Source: Porticoccaceae bacterium (GTDB lineage: Bacteria > Pseudomonadota > Gammaproteobacteria > Pseudomonadales > Porticoccaceae). Taken from it: a DNA stretch of 64,000 nt. How positions within the stretch are numbered: position 1 is the stretch's first letter; each line of letters opens with the position of its first letter. A program made the position numbers and the translations under genes. Of this stretch, positions 36,566 to 47,320 are shown piece by piece. Below the pieces are notes generated by a model. It had not been told where the DNA came from. It made no database searches and was given only the letters and a program-made list of their open reading frames with translations. The stretch spans positions 54,010 through 118,009 of the forward strand of contig JAGPUQ010000027.1 in the NCBI GenBank assembly GCA_018069525.1. The letters run 5' to 3'.

Positions 36566-39250
36566 CTAGCCCAATTTTGCCAGTAGATTCTTGGCGCTAG
36601 CTTGTTGTACCTCGTTGCCGCTCAACGACACGTGCTCAAGAATCTCTCGTGCACCTTCACTGTCACCCATATCGACATAGGCTTGAGCCAGCTCAAGTTG
36701 AGTACCAATCTCATCACTACCGTCGAGTAGATCGAAACCTTCGCCCAAATCGAGATCCATGCTTTCGTCGACCACGGCCTCCTCAACATCTGCGTCAAGA
36801 CTGTTATCTACAGTACTCTCGACCAGGCCAGCCCCCGCACTATCTGCAGTTTCCGCAACCTCACCGAGATCGAGATCGAAATCCAGATCCAGATCCAGAT
36901 CAAAATCGCCACCGTCGTCGCCAGCCGAGTCCGTAGCCTCGGTAGCCGAAACAAGGGATTCGAGGGTACCCGTCTCCAGGCTATCCATATCCAGTTCGGC
37001 CATATCCAGTTCGGGCATGTCCAGCTCTACAAGGTCTGTCTCTCCGCTATCGGGCAGCTCAAGACTATCCTCCAGCTCTGTCGTTGCGGTGTCGCCAAGA
37101 TCTAAATCAAAACTAAAATCATCATCCTCAGGCAGCTCGATATAATCAGCTTGTGGAGCTATCGTCGCAGCCGCTCCGAAAACCTCCGCCCGCATTCGAC
37201 CGACCTCGGCTATAACAGCCGGGTCAGCGACAGCTCCCAACTTCGCGGCCTGTTGATCAAACGCGGTCTCATCTTTTTTCTCGCCATAGATTTCCAGTAA
37301 TTTTAGCTGAGCAGCCGTATCATCCGGATTGCGCTCCACTGCCTTAACTAGAATTTCTGCGGCCGTATCATGATTGCCCAGTGACAGATAAATTTCGGCT
37401 TCACCCACCGCGTCTACTTGATCAGACTCATCGAGATCTAAGTCACCTACATCGGTATTCAGATTTTGAATAGCCTGGGTAAACAATAAATCTTCGTCAT
37501 CCAGCTCTATTTCGTCTTCAATCGCGCTGGACTCGGCACCTACGGCAACAAGGGGTTCGGTTGTTGTAGACTCCGCTTTGGAACCTGACAACACATCATC
37601 GGGCTCGATCATCTTCAAATCGACTTTGTCTGCGTCTGCGCTACCCCGCCGACGCATCAACATAACGATAAGACCTACTAATACCAGTAAACCGGCACCA
37701 ATGGGTAGCAACAAACTTTTTACACTCTCGATTAAGCCGGCAACCAGGCCGGGTTCAGCCTTGATTACAGGCGGGGCCAGTGGCTCCACCGGGGCTGATA
37801 TATCTTCTGGTAGCGTTGCCTCGGAATGAGTTGTCTCGCCACTAACAATACTGTCAGCACTGGCCTCAACTTCCTGCAGTATTGCACCCACCTCTTCCGT
37901 CGCGCCTGTCTCGTCTAATGACCCGGCAGCATTCTCAGCGGTCTGCTCATCTGCCACAATATCTGAAAAGCTAAAACTTCCTGCCTCTTCTTCTGATTCG
38001 TCCCCTACGGATCCATCCCTTACTGGGTCATCTGAGTTTGCCGTCGCTAGCTGTGCTCCCCGCAAGCCACTGTCTTCCAGTTCGACCAGGCGCGACATAG
38101 CACTAACTTGTTCTTCCAACATTTGCAGCTTTTGTTTCAGCTCAGCATTTTCGCGTGAGCTCCGCTCAAGCTCTTCTTGAGCGATGGCGAGATCATTTTC
38201 GATAAGCTCACGACCGTTGCCGCTACCCGCGCCACCTTCACCGCCGATGCCTGCACCTTCACCTTCGTCACCAGCAGCGCTCAGGCGCAAGCGACCACTG
38301 TCGGTATTGCTGGTCGACGAGCCTGCGCTGTCAGAAGACTCTGCGACTGCCTCAACGGTAGCTTCGGGTTCGCTCGATGATAATGACGAAGCGGTCTCGC
38401 TCTGCCACGTATTCGTATGTTCTTTTAATTCGTTGGCCGCTTGCTGGTGACTAAGGTTTTGAATTTCACTAGCCTCAGGTAAACGCAGCACCGCACCCTT
38501 GCGCACCAGATTGGAATTATTGTTAATAAAGGCCTCGGGGTTACTTTGATAAATGGCCATAATCGTTTGCTGCACAGTGGCCCCCGCCGGACGGTGTCGA
38601 GATGCAATCGCCCATAAGGTGTCGCCCGCGCTCACGGTGTAGCTATCGGCACTGGTGTAAGTGCTTGGCTCGGCAACCACTGGCGCCGGAGCTGGAGCTT
38701 GCGCCTTAGGAGCTGGCGCTGCTGCGACTGGCGTTGAAGGGCTTGATGAAGCTACTGAAGTACCGCGACTCGGCGGAACAGGCACTGCCGTCACTGCTGA
38801 CGAACTGCTGCGAGTCGCGGTTACCTGCTTTCCCGCAGGTTTCTCCATGGCAAATGCCGGTAGGTCCATCAACACCGTGTACTCGCGTAACATACGACCC
38901 GAAGTCCAGCGCATGTCGACCAGAAAATCGAGATAGGGCTCTTTTATCGGCTTTTGTGAGGTCACCCGAATCAGCGGCCGCGAGCTCTTGGACAAATCCA
39001 GTGTAAACTTCAGATCGGTCAGACTAAAAAGCCGTTCGACTCCAGCCCGCTCAAAATCTGCCGCCCCTGCCAGTTTCACCTGAACTTCATTCTCAGTGAG
39101 ATCACCCAGGTTGAGGATTACAATCTCAGCATCCATAGGCTCATTCATGGCTGAATTCATTTTGAGTTCGCCAAGGCCCAGAGCTGATGCCCAGCCCGAG
39201 AACAGCAGCAAAACCAATCCCAGTACATTTGTAGTTATGCGCAATGTCAT
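36566..39250 (-). CDS. fimV: FimV-like polar hub protein
   Basis: An 894-residue protein built like FimV of Pseudomonas: signal peptide ending at about WASALG, conserved N-terminal domain (LGELKMNSAMNEPMDAEI), LysM peptidoglycan-binding motif (YTVSAGDTLWAIASRHRP), coiled coil (about residues 350-395), one membrane helix (SVKSLLLPIGAGLLVLVGLI), then a long acidic cytoplasmic part with repeats (ELDM x3, FDLDLDLDFDLDL) and a TPR-like C-terminal FimV domain (LELAQAYVDMGDSEGAREIL). FimV organises the cell pole and type IV pili. The ATG at 39250 is preferred because AGGTGA lies 8 bases before it; an upstream GTG at 39262 is inside that signal. Confidence 0.93.
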   Translation of the reverse strand: MTLRITTNVLGLVLLLFSGWASALGLGELKMNSAMNEPMDAEIVILNLGDLTENEVQVKLAGAADFERAGVERLFSLTDLKFTLDLSKSSRPLIRVTSQKPIKEPYLDFLVDMRWTSGRMLREYTVLMDLPAFAMEKPAGKQVTATRSSSSAVTAVPVPPSRGTSVASSSPSTPVAAAPAPKAQAPAPAPVVAEPSTYTSADSYTVSAGDTLWAIASRHRPAGATVQQTIMAIYQSNPEAFINNNSNLVRKGAVLRLPEASEIQNLSHQQAANELKEHTNTWQSETASSLSSSEPEATVEAVAESSDSAGSSTSNTDSGRLRLSAAGDEGEGAGIGGEGGAGSGNGRELIENDLAIAQEELERSSRENAELKQKLQMLEEQVSAMSRLVELEDSGLRGAQLATANSDDPVRDGSVGDESEEEAGSFSFSDIVADEQTAENAAGSLDETGATEEVGAILQEVEASADSIVSGETTHSEATLPEDISAPVEPLAPPVIKAEPGLVAGLIESVKSLLLPIGAGLLVLVGLIVMLMRRRGSADADKVDLKMIEPDDVLSGSKAESTTTEPLVAVGAESSAIEDEIELDDEDLLFTQAIQNLNTDVGDLDLDESDQVDAVGEAEIYLSLGNHDTAAEILVKAVERNPDDTAAQLKLLEIYGEKKDETAFDQQAAKLGAVADPAVIAEVGRMRAEVFGAAATIAPQADYIELPEDDDFSFDLDLGDTATTELEDSLELPDSGETDLVELDMPELDMAELDMDSLETGTLESLVSATEATDSAGDDGGDFDLDLDLDFDLDLGEVAETADSAGAGLVESTVDNSLDADVEEAVVDESMDLDLGEGFDLLDGSDEIGTQLELAQAYVDMGDSEGAREILEHVSLSGNEVQQASAKNLLAKLG

Positions 39251-39648
39251 GATCCTTATCACCTTTGTATTTTCTACGTGGTATTTCCTACATGAAACGC
39301 TAACCGCCTCAGGATAAAGCCCCGAGAACGGATAACTTACAGCAAAATCAAGTGCTAAGCACCCATTAATGCCGTTGATTCTAGCAACAGTTTAGGTAAA
39401 GGGACAGGACAAAAAAACAATCAGTTCACATTTGCGAGACACAAGCCACACTTTTAAGCTTATCTAGGGACTCATTGTGAGCCTATTGAAGCTTTTAGCG
39501 TGTGTTATAGAAGCTTTTAGTATGCCTTACAGACACCTTTAGCGTCTTTTACTAAAGCCTTTTAGCATGCCTTAAAATGCCTTTGGTCTTTATTATAGAG
39601 ATCATTAGTGTCTTTTGAAGATCACACACTTCGACACAGCTCCAAAAC
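39251..39648. other. Spacer between asd and fimV
   Basis: A 398-bp gene-free stretch. The half nearest asd is a 22-bp-period degenerate repeat array; the rest is unremarkable AT-rich sequence expected to carry the fimV promoter. No terminator of standard form was found. Confidence 0.7.
39488..39576. repeat. 22-bp degenerate tandem repeat, four or more copies
   Basis: Units of 22-23 bp (starting GAAGCTTTTAGC..., GAAGCTTTTAGT..., GACACCTTTAGC..., AAAGCCTTTTAGC...) follow one another downstream of asd, and weaker copies continue to about 39620. TTTAG is at the same place in each unit. Confidence 0.85.
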
Positions 39649-40764
39649 TCAGCCCCGCGCCAACACAATACGCAACATGCGGCGCAGCGGTTCAGCCGCA
39701 CCCCACAGCAATTGATCGCCAACGGTAAATATCGACAGATACTCCGGCCCCATGGCCAGCTTACGCACGCGACCCACCGGCACATTCAGCGAGCCGGTAA
39801 CCACCGCTGGGCTCAACTCACTCAAAGTCTGCTCACGATGATTCGGCACCACTCGAACCCAATCATTGGCACTGGCGATCAAACTTTCCACCTCCGCCAG
39901 GGGCACGTCCTTATTCAGCTTCACGGTCAAGGCCTGGCTATGGCAGCGCATAGCACCAATGCGAACACATAAACCATCTACCGGGATCGGGCTATCTTGC
40001 AGGCCCAATAATTTATTGGCTTCGGCTCCGCCCTTCCACTCTTCCCGACTCTGGCCGTTATCGAGCTCGGTATCAATCCAGGGCAGCAAACTACCTGCTA
40101 GCGGATGTCCAAAGCGAGCAACGGGGAAGTCCGCGTCATTCATAGTGGCACTGACTTTGCGATCGATATCAATAATGGATGCAGCGGGATTCGCCAATTC
40201 ATCGGCAACACAATCGCGCAAGGCACCCATCTGCGTTAATAGTTCGCGCATATTCTGGGCACCGGCACCGGAAGCGGCCTGGTAGGTCATGGCGGACACC
40301 CATTCCACCAGCCCGGCCTTAAACAAACCGCCCATCGCCATTAGCATTAAGCTCACAGTACAATTGCCGCCCACAAAATCTTTAATGCCGCGATCAAGCG
40401 CCTGTTGGATATTCCCGCCATTCAGCGGGTCTAGCACGATCAACGCATCGTCGTTCATACGCAGGGTCGAGGCGGCATCAATCCAGTAGCCCTGCCAACC
40501 ACTGGCGCGCAAGCCCGGCAACACCTGTTTGGTGTAATCGCCACCCTGACAGCTCACGATGGCATCCATCGCGCTCAGTTGCTCAATATTACCGGCATCC
40601 AGTAACAGATTAGACCCACCACCAATATCCGGCCCGGCCTGGCCCACCTGTGAGGTAGTAAAAAACACCGGCTCGATATCTCGGAAATCGTTTTCCTCGA
40701 TCATACGCGCCATCAGCACTGAGCCGACCATGCCCCGCCAACCTACAAAACCTATCGTCTTCAT
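39649..40764 (-). CDS. asd: Aspartate-semialdehyde dehydrogenase
   Basis: A 371-residue enzyme that makes aspartate semialdehyde for lysine, threonine, methionine and diaminopimelate. [13 protein letters not shown] is the NADP-binding motif and [12 protein letters not shown] holds the catalytic cysteine; the histidine lies in [11 protein letters not shown]. The length and WRGMVGSVL motif match the gammaproteobacterial Asd type 1. It follows leuB as in Pseudomonas. Confidence 0.97.
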   Translation of the reverse strand: MKTIGFVGWRGMVGSVLMARMIEENDFRDIEPVFFTTSQVGQAGPDIGGGSNLLLDAGNIEQLSAMDAIVSCQGGDYTKQVLPGLRASGWQGYWIDAASTLRMNDDALIVLDPLNGGNIQQALDRGIKDFVGGNCTVSLMLMAMGGLFKAGLVEWVSAMTYQAASGAGAQNMRELLTQMGALRDCVADELANPAASIIDIDRKVSATMNDADFPVARFGHPLAGSLLPWIDTELDNGQSREEWKGGAEANKLLGLQDSPIPVDGLCVRIGAMRCHSQALTVKLNKDVPLAEVESLIASANDWVRVVPNHREQTLSELSPAVVTGSLNVPVGRVRKLAMGPEYLSIFTVGDQLLWGAAEPLRRMLRIVLARG

Positions 40765-40824
40765 CTTAGTTCAATCAACCTTATTTGCCTGTATTTAGGC
40801 TATTGCCATTAATATGCAATCAGT

Positions 40825-40867
40825 CCTTAAGCCGCAGCCCCTAATCAAAAGCCCTTAAGCCGCAGCC
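40825..40867. repeat. 28-bp duplication of the leuB gene end
   Basis: CCTTAAGCCGCAGCC occurs at 40825-40839 and 40853-40867. On the minus strand this is the final Ala-Ala codons and stop of leuB, copied once downstream. Confidence 0.92.
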
Positions 40868-41937
40868 AGGGCCGCGATCACCGCATCGCCCATGGTTTGC
40901 GTTGTTACCGCCTGACTTCCTGCAGAAACAATATCTGCGGTTCTCAAACCCTGCTCCAGCACCGCGGTAACGGCAGTCTCGATTGCATCGGCAGCCACTT
41001 CCATCCCCAATGAATGTCGCAACATCATCGCCGCCGACATAATCATGGCCAGTGGGTTGGCAATACCCTGACCGGCAATATCCGGTGCCGAACCATGACA
41101 GGGTTCGTACAAACCTTTGCTATTGGCATCCAGCGAGGCCGAGGGCAACATGCCGATAGAACCGGTGAGCATAGAAGCCTGATCGGACAAGATATCGCCA
41201 AACATATTGCCGGTCACAATCACGTCAAACTGCTTGGGTGCGCGCACCAACTGCATGGCGGCGTTGTCCACCAGCATATGACTCAATTCCACATCGGGAT
41301 ATTCCTTGCCCAGATCCGTCATCACCTCTCGCCAGAGCATGCTGACATTAAGCACGTTGGCTTTATCGACCGAACACAACTTACCGCTGCGTTTACGCGC
41401 CGATTCAAAACCTAAGCGACCAATGCGCTCAATTTCCGACGTGGTATAGACAAAATTATTGAAGCCGCGTCGCTCGCCGTTCTCGAGAGTTTCGATACCC
41501 TTGGGTTCACCGAAATACACTCCGCCGGTCAACTCGCGCACGATTAAAATATCTAAGCCACTAACCACCTCGGGCTTCAGGGAAGACGCATCCACCAATG
41601 CCGGGTGCAAAATCGCCGGGCGTAAATTACCGAACAGTTTCAGGTGCGAACGAATACCCAACAAGCCGCGCTCCGGCCGCATATCCCACGCAAGCTGATC
41701 CCATTTGGGGCCGCCGACGGCGCCCATTAATATCGCATCGGACTTATCGGCAAGGGCCAGAGTTTCTGCCGGCAGAGGCTCGCCTTTAGTATCGACGGCA
41801 CAACCACCAATTAAGCCCTCGGAAAACTCCAGGCCCAATTTAAATTTCTCATCCACACAGCTCAGCACTTTGATCGCTTCCACCATTACTTCGGGGCCGA
41901 TACCATCGCCGGGCAACACTAGTATTTGCTTAGTCAC
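40855..41937 (-). CDS. leuB: 3-isopropylmalate dehydrogenase
   Basis: A 360-residue decarboxylating dehydrogenase of leucine synthesis. [17 protein letters not shown], the [12 protein letters not shown] substrate loop, [14 protein letters not shown] and [21 protein letters not shown] are all typical. It ends the leuC-leuD-leuB series, with 24 bp between leuD and leuB. The last two codons and stop are duplicated 28 bp downstream. Confidence 0.97.
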   Translation of the reverse strand: MTKQILVLPGDGIGPEVMVEAIKVLSCVDEKFKLGLEFSEGLIGGCAVDTKGEPLPAETLALADKSDAILMGAVGGPKWDQLAWDMRPERGLLGIRSHLKLFGNLRPAILHPALVDASSLKPEVVSGLDILIVRELTGGVYFGEPKGIETLENGERRGFNNFVYTTSEIERIGRLGFESARKRSGKLCSVDKANVLNVSMLWREVMTDLGKEYPDVELSHMLVDNAAMQLVRAPKQFDVIVTGNMFGDILSDQASMLTGSIGMLPSASLDANSKGLYEPCHGSAPDIAGQGIANPLAMIMSAAMMLRHSLGMEVAADAIETAVTAVLEQGLRTADIVSAGSQAVTTQTMGDAVIAALAAA

Positions 41938-41961
41938 TTAATAAAACTCCAGTCAGAAAAT

Positions 41962-42609
41962 TTAACAAATTACATCAAACAGCCAGGGGCTTTGCTGCCG
42001 CCAGCTCTGTTCAAACTTTTTAATCGCATCACCCTGCTTTAAGGTCAGGCCGATTTCGTCGAGGCCTTCTAGCAAGCAGGTTTTACGGAACTCATCGACC
42101 TCGAAGGAAAAACGTTCGCCCTGGGAATCGATGACAACTTGTGCTTCCAGATCGATATCAAGACTATAGCCTTCATGAGATTCCAGATCGGCAAACAATT
42201 TATCAACTATTTTATCGTCCAATACAATCGGCAATAAACCAGTTTTAAAACAGTTGTTATAAAAAATATCGGCGTAACTGGGCGCAATCACCACCCGAAA
42301 ACCGTAATCTTCCAGGGCCCAGGGTGCGTGCTCACGACTCGAACCACAGCCGAAGTTTCCCCGCGCCAACAAAATAGAAGCTCCTTTATAACGCGGCCAG
42401 TTGAGGGGAAAATCCGGATTCAAGGGTCGCTGGCTGTTATCCCGGCCCGGCTGGCCTTCATCTAAGTACCGCACTGCGTCAAACAAATTCGGACCAAAAC
42501 CCGAGCGCTTGATGGACTTCAAAAATTGCTTGGGAATAATCATGTCGGTATCAACATTGGCGCGATCCATTGGCGCGACCAAACCGCTGTGAGTGGTAAA
42601 TGCTTTCAT
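41962..42609 (-). CDS. leuD: 3-isopropylmalate dehydratase small subunit
   Basis: A 215-residue swivelling domain that pairs with Leu[20 protein letters not shown] at the N-terminus and [21 protein letters not shown] are the substrate-contact motifs; a C-terminal [12 protein letters not shown] is also conserved. It overlaps leuC by 4 bp, which keeps the two subunits co-translated. Confidence 0.97.
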   Translation of the reverse strand: MKAFTTHSGLVAPMDRANVDTDMIIPKQFLKSIKRSGFGPNLFDAVRYLDEGQPGRDNSQRPLNPDFPLNWPRYKGASILLARGNFGCGSSREHAPWALEDYGFRVVIAPSYADIFYNNCFKTGLLPIVLDDKIVDKLFADLESHEGYSLDIDLEAQVVIDSQGERFSFEVDEFRKTCLLEGLDEIGLTLKQGDAIKKFEQSWRQQSPWLFDVIC

Positions 42610-44045
42610 GACGCCACCTTCTCTGCCATTAATTCGCGCACATCAACAAAATGTCCGGCCACTGCTGCAGCCGCCGCCATCGCTGGGCTCACCAAATGCG
42701 TGCGCCCGCCGTTACCCTGCCGGCCTTCAAAGTTGCGGTTTGACGTAGAGGCGCAATGCTCGCCGGAACCCAGCTTATCGGCATTCATAGCCAAACACAT
42801 CGAACAGCCTGGCTCGCGCCATTCCATCCCCGCCGCAATAAATATTTTATCCAGGCCCTCGGATTCGGCTTGCACTTTAACCGCCTGTGAACCGGGTACC
42901 ACCAAAACCTGTTTAACACTGCCCGCCACTGTGCGTCCTTGTGCAACTACCGCCGCGGCGCGCAAATCTTCGATGCGGGAATTGGTGCAGGAACCGATAA
43001 AGACCCGATCCACCGCAATATCGGTGATCGCCATATCCGGTTTTAAACCCATGTAATGGAGTGCGCGTTCGATACCTTCACGCTGAGCCGCATCTCTGGC
43101 TTGCGCTGGGTTCGGCACTCGACCACCCACCGGCAAGACCATTTCTGGCGAGGTACCCCAGCTCACTTGCGGCTCGATAGCGCCACCCTCGAACGTCACG
43201 ACGGAATCGAAAACGGCATCAGCATCGCTGTGCAAAGTCTGCCAGTGCGCTACGGCTTGATCCCACAGCGCTTCACTCGGCGAGTATTGACGACCCTTCA
43301 CGTAATCAATGGTTTTCTCATCGACGGCGACCATGCCCACTCGTGCACCCGCCTCGATGGCCATATTACAAACCGTCATGCGGCCTTCCATGCTCATATC
43401 GGCAAACACCTGACCGCCAAATTCGATGGCGTGACCATTACCCCCCGCCGTGCCAATTTTGCCGATAATCGCCAGCACCACGTCTTTCGGTGTCACCCCC
43501 AAACCCAGTTCGCCATCGACGCGAATCAGCATGTTTTTCATTTTCTGCGCCACCAAACATTGAGTGGCGAGCACGTGCTCTACTTCAGAAGTGCCAATGC
43601 CGTGGGCCAACGCACCCAGGGCACCGTGCGTCGCGGTATGGGAATCGCCACACACCACAGTCATACCCGGCAGCGTTGCCCCTTGCTCGGGGCCAATGAC
43701 ATGAACAATGCCCTGCCCGGCATCGTTGATTTTGTGTTCGACAATGCCGAAATCCGCGCAATTATCATCCAGGGTCGCCACCTGAATACGCGATATTTCG
43801 TCGGCAATGCTGGCCACGCCACCGGCGCGCTCAGCAGCTTCGGTAGGGACATTGTGGTCGGGAGTCGCCAGATTGGCGTCAATGCGCCAGGGCTTGCGAC
43901 CCGCAATGCGCAAACCTTCAAAGGCCTGCGGCGAGGTCACCTCGTGGAGCAGATGTCGATCGATGTACAGCAATGCAGAACCATCACCACTCTCGCTGAC
44001 GAGATGGGATTCCCAAAGTTTGTCGTACAGGGTCTTGCCAGCCAT
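42606..44045 (-). CDS. leuC: 3-isopropylmalate dehydratase large subunit
   Basis: A 479-residue aconitase-type enzyme with a 4Fe-4S cluster. [20 protein letters not shown], the cluster cysteines in [17 protein letters not shown] and [13 protein letters not shown], and [10 protein letters not shown] are present. With LeuD it isomerises 2-isopropylmalate to 3-isopropylmalate. It is divergent from a LysR regulator, whose twin sites lie in the 122-bp spacer. Confidence 0.97.
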   Translation of the reverse strand: MAGKTLYDKLWESHLVSESGDGSALLYIDRHLLHEVTSPQAFEGLRIAGRKPWRIDANLATPDHNVPTEAAERAGGVASIADEISRIQVATLDDNCADFGIVEHKINDAGQGIVHVIGPEQGATLPGMTVVCGDSHTATHGALGALAHGIGTSEVEHVLATQCLVAQKMKNMLIRVDGELGLGVTPKDVVLAIIGKIGTAGGNGHAIEFGGQVFADMSMEGRMTVCNMAIEAGARVGMVAVDEKTIDYVKGRQYSPSEALWDQAVAHWQTLHSDADAVFDSVVTFEGGAIEPQVSWGTSPEMVLPVGGRVPNPAQARDAAQREGIERALHYMGLKPDMAITDIAVDRVFIGSCTNSRIEDLRAAAVVAQGRTVAGSVKQVLVVPGSQAVKVQAESEGLDKIFIAAGMEWREPGCSMCLAMNADKLGSGEHCASTSNRNFEGRQGNGGRTHLVSPAMAAAAAVAGHFVDVRELMAEKVAS

Positions 44046-44066
44046 AAGCCACTCCCAAAAACAGTT

Positions 44067-44149
44067 ATTCCATTTGAGGAAGTACTGTAGTCATTAGGCT
44101 CGAATAAAACAAATTCATAATTTTTATCTATTTGATTCCATTTAGGAAT
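44067..44149. promoter_or_regulatory. Two LysR-type operator-like sites between leuC and the regulator
   Basis: ATTCCATTTGAGGAAGTACT (44067-44086) and ATTCCATTTAGGAATACTTT (44135-44154) are near copies 68 bp apart. Each contains an ATTCC-N5-(A)GGAA dyad of T-N11-A type, the shape bound by LysR regulators. One is close to the leuC start and one to the regulator start, which fits autoregulation plus control of leuC. Confidence 0.6.
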
Positions 44150-44167
44150 ACTTTAATATAAAGCCCT

Positions 44168-45040
44168 ATGGACACCCAACAGCTCGATGCCTTTGTCGCC
44201 GTCGCGGAAACCGCTTCGTTTTCGGTCGCCGCAGAGCGCCTTCACCTGACCCAGCCAGCCGTTAGCAAACGGGTTGCCCTCCTGGAGCAGCAACTCGACT
44301 GCCGCTTGTTTGACCGCATTGCCCGGCATACCACGCTCACCGAGGCAGGCGCAGCCCTGTTGCCCAGAGCGCGAGCGATTTTGCAGTCGGTGGCCGATAC
44401 ACGACAGGCCATTGTCGATCTCTCTGGCGAAATAACCGGACAACTAAGAATCGCCGTCAGTCACCATATCGGCTTACATCGAATCCCCGACCTATTATGG
44501 CGTTATAGCACCACCTACCCGGAGGTGAAACTGGACGTGGGTTTTATGGACTCCGAAGTCGCTTATCAGGAAGTTCGCCAGGGCAACTTTGACATCGCCG
44601 TAGTCACACTCGCCTCGGAACCTCAGGAAAGAGTGAAATCCTGTACTATTTGGGAAGACCCCTTATTACTGGTCACCGGGAACGATCACCCGCTCACCGC
44701 ACACTCAGTATTAACGGCGGCAGACCTATGTCAGTACCCAGCGATCTTACCCGGTTTGTCGACCTACACTGGCAGAATAATTAAGCAATTTTTTGATCGC
44801 CAGGGTAGCGAACTGAATATATCCATGGCCACTAACTACCTCGAAACCATTAAGATTATGGTCTCCGTGGGTTTTGGCTGGAGCATGCTGCCTGCGACCA
44901 TGTTGGACGATAGCCTTACTGCCATAGAGTGTCCCGGTCTGGTATTGAGTCGCCAGCTTGGTTACATCCACCATCACGACCGCACCTTGTCGAATGCGGC
45001 ACAACACTTTATTGAGCTACTGAAAAATGAGCTCAAATAA
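44168..45040 (+). CDS. LysR family transcriptional regulator
   Basis: A 290-residue regulator. The N-terminal winged helix-turn-helix is LDAFVAVAETASFSVAAERL followed by HLTQPAVSKRVALLEQQL; the rest is a two-lobed effector domain (ITGQLRIAVSHHIGLHRI). It is divergent from leuC, so it probably controls the leuCDB genes and itself; a leucine pathway intermediate would be the likely effector, by analogy only. Its 3' end overlaps mnmC by 14 bp. Confidence 0.9.
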   Translation: MDTQQLDAFVAVAETASFSVAAERLHLTQPAVSKRVALLEQQLDCRLFDRIARHTTLTEAGAALLPRARAILQSVADTRQAIVDLSGEITGQLRIAVSHHIGLHRIPDLLWRYSTTYPEVKLDVGFMDSEVAYQEVRQGNFDIAVVTLASEPQERVKSCTIWEDPLLLVTGNDHPLTAHSVLTAADLCQYPAILPGLSTYTGRIIKQFFDRQGSELNISMATNYLETIKIMVSVGFGWSMLPATMLDDSLTAIECPGLVLSRQLGYIHHHDRTLSNAAQHFIELLKNELK

Positions 45041-47249
45041 CACACCTACCGCCGCCGGAACTGAAACCAGAACTGGAACTAGGGCCACCTTAAGCACCGC
45101 GCAACTGGACTGGCAGGGCGACGAACCACGCTCCCAGCACTTCGATGATATTTATTTTTCATCCCTCGACGGCTGGGACGAAAGCAACGCCGTGTTTATT
45201 CACCAAAACCGCTTACCACAACGCTGGGCAGCATTAGCTCCCGACTCGTCCTTTACCATCGGTGAAACTGGCTTTGGTACCGGACTTAATTTTTTCTGCG
45301 CCGCTGCACTCTGGTTAGAACTCGCGCCTACGGACGCTCAACTGCATTATATTTCTACCGAGAAACACCCACTCCGCAAAGCGGATCTTGAGCGCGTCTT
45401 TTTATATTGGGAGAAGCTACACCGGAATAAATCAAACCGGAATAACACCGCAACGTTTCCACAACAACTTAAAGCCCTAAGCGCAGAACTACTCGAAGCC
45501 TATCCGCCGCCGCTGCCGGGTTTTCACCGTATCGAGTTAGCCTCGGGACGTATTCAACTTACGTTGTTATTCGGTGATTCATCCGAACAGCTCGACGAAC
45601 TTCAAAGCAGTGATCATCCATTGTTTATCGGCGTCGCATCACCAACCGTGGACGCCTGGTTTCTCGACGGCTTTGCCCCCGCCAAAAATCCGCAGATGTG
45701 GTCGCAAGATTTATTTTCAAGCATCGCCAAACTCAGCAAGGAAGGCACGACACTTTCGACCTTTACCGCCGCCGGTCAGGTGCGGCGCGATTTGATAACC
45801 GCGGGATTTAGCGTCGAAAAAATTACCGGTCACGGCGATAAGCGCGTCATGCTGCGCGGTGAATTATCCAGCACTGCAGGACCTACGCCGAAGCCAAGTG
45901 CTGACGGCAAAGTAGAGAGTCAGGTAAAAGACAATCCCTACACACCCGTCAAACGCAATAGCGCGCACGCGCCACCCTGGTATTTACGACGACATCGGGC
46001 GACCACGGCAAACAAACGCGCCGCTATTATTGGTGGCGGCATTGCCGGTTGCACCACGGCTCACGCGCTAGCCCAGCGCGGCTGGCAAGTCACACTCTAC
46101 GATCACCAGGGCATTGCCAGTGGAGCTTCCGGCAACCCCCAGGGCATTCTCTATCCAAAACTCTCAATTGAAAATTCGGCTTTTGCCCGCATCAATCTTG
46201 CCGCAATGGCTTTTGCTAGCCGCTATTACCAACGTTTTTGGCAGGAGGGCAATCACAAAATACAAAACTGTGGTGTTTTATTACTACCCGCCAACGCCGC
46301 CGAACAACAGCGGTTTTTACAACTGGGCGAGCGTTACCGCCACGCCCCCGAATTTGTTCGCGCAGTAAACCGCGGAGAAATGGAAGACTTAGCCGGGCTC
46401 AAGCTCACCGCCGAGAGCGGTTTATTCTTTCCCCAACTGGGCTGGATTCAACCGACCGATGTTTGCGAGCGCTTGTGCACTCATCCCAATATTAAAGTGA
46501 TCTCACAGAAAGTTGAGCAGCTGCATCAAGACCCCACTACCCAGCTTTGGAGCTTTGATAACCCAGACGCCGCAGGCCACGTAGACACCGAAGACCACGA
46601 TCAATATTCCGTCGTCGTACTCGCCAACGCCATTGCCAGCCAAAGCTATCAACAGACCGAACACTTGCAGCTAAAAACCATCCGCGGACAAATCAGTCTC
46701 TGCCCCGCCACCGAGGAAAGCCAAAACCTGGCCACCGTCATGTGTGGCGAAGGTTATCTGGCACCGGCCATCGGCGGCCTCCACTCCTTTGGCGCAAGTT
46801 ACGATTTAAATCGCCATGACACCGTACTTCGCCCCGAAGATCATCGCGAAAATTTATCCAAAATTGCGGCGACCGATTCCCGTCTATCTGCAAGCCTCTC
46901 TTCGGGGCTACCTCCGCTGGAATCTATGATTGGCCGCGCCAGCCTACGCTGCGTGTCACCCGACTATCTACCGTTAGCCGGAGCTGCGCCTAACTATTCC
47001 GCCTTTTTAGAAGACTTCGCCCTGTTGCGCGAAAACGCCCGCGCTCATATTCCTCGTTCAGGTCGTTATTGGCCGGGGCTGTATCTCAATTGTGGTCACG
47101 GCTCTCGCGGTATGAGCTACGCGCCCTTATGTGCCGCACTGATTGCGGACGCCGTGGACAACACGCCACCACCTCTCGAACGCAGCTTAATAACCGCGCT
47201 CAACCCGGCACGTTTTATTATTCGCGACCTCAAACGCGGTCGTATTTAG
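45027..47249 (+). CDS. mnmC: Bifunctional tRNA mnm5s2U synthesis protein MnmC
   Basis: A 740-residue fusion. The N-terminal domain is the SAM methyltransferase (IGETGFGTGLNFF, VDAWFLDGFAPAKNPQMW); the C-terminal domain is the FAD oxidase (AAIIGGGIAGCTTAHAL, GASGNPQGILYPKLS, GLYLNCGHGSRGMS). Together they convert cmnm5s2U to mnm5s2U at tRNA position 34. The first 20 residues before the QLDWQGDEPRSQHFDDIYFS homology are a Thr/Gly/Ala/Arg-rich repeat (AGTETRTGTRAT) and are likely a recent extension. It overlaps the LysR gene by 14 bp. Confidence 0.95.
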   Translation: MSSNNTPTAAGTETRTGTRATLSTAQLDWQGDEPRSQHFDDIYFSSLDGWDESNAVFIHQNRLPQRWAALAPDSSFTIGETGFGTGLNFFCAAALWLELAPTDAQLHYISTEKHPLRKADLERVFLYWEKLHRNKSNRNNTATFPQQLKALSAELLEAYPPPLPGFHRIELASGRIQLTLLFGDSSEQLDELQSSDHPLFIGVASPTVDAWFLDGFAPAKNPQMWSQDLFSSIAKLSKEGTTLSTFTAAGQVRRDLITAGFSVEKITGHGDKRVMLRGELSSTAGPTPKPSADGKVESQVKDNPYTPVKRNSAHAPPWYLRRHRATTANKRAAIIGGGIAGCTTAHALAQRGWQVTLYDHQGIASGASGNPQGILYPKLSIENSAFARINLAAMAFASRYYQRFWQEGNHKIQNCGVLLLPANAAEQQRFLQLGERYRHAPEFVRAVNRGEMEDLAGLKLTAESGLFFPQLGWIQPTDVCERLCTHPNIKVISQKVEQLHQDPTTQLWSFDNPDAAGHVDTEDHDQYSVVVLANAIASQSYQQTEHLQLKTIRGQISLCPATEESQNLATVMCGEGYLAPAIGGLHSFGASYDLNRHDTVLRPEDHRENLSKIAATDSRLSASLSSGLPPLESMIGRASLRCVSPDYLPLAGAAPNYSAFLEDFALLRENARAHIPRSGRYWPGLYLNCGHGSRGMSYAPLCAALIADAVDNTPPPLERSLITALNPARFIIRDLKRGRI

Positions 47250-47320
47250 ACTGGTACGGCAATGTCTTTACCCATACTATAGGCCGACAGCCATCGTAAA
47301 ATATTTTAGAGGGCGCTATC

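Noticed and set aside
43056..44090. 344-codon plus-strand open frame
   Set aside because: It is antisense to leuC, whose motifs are complete; the translated sequence is His/Arg-rich noise.
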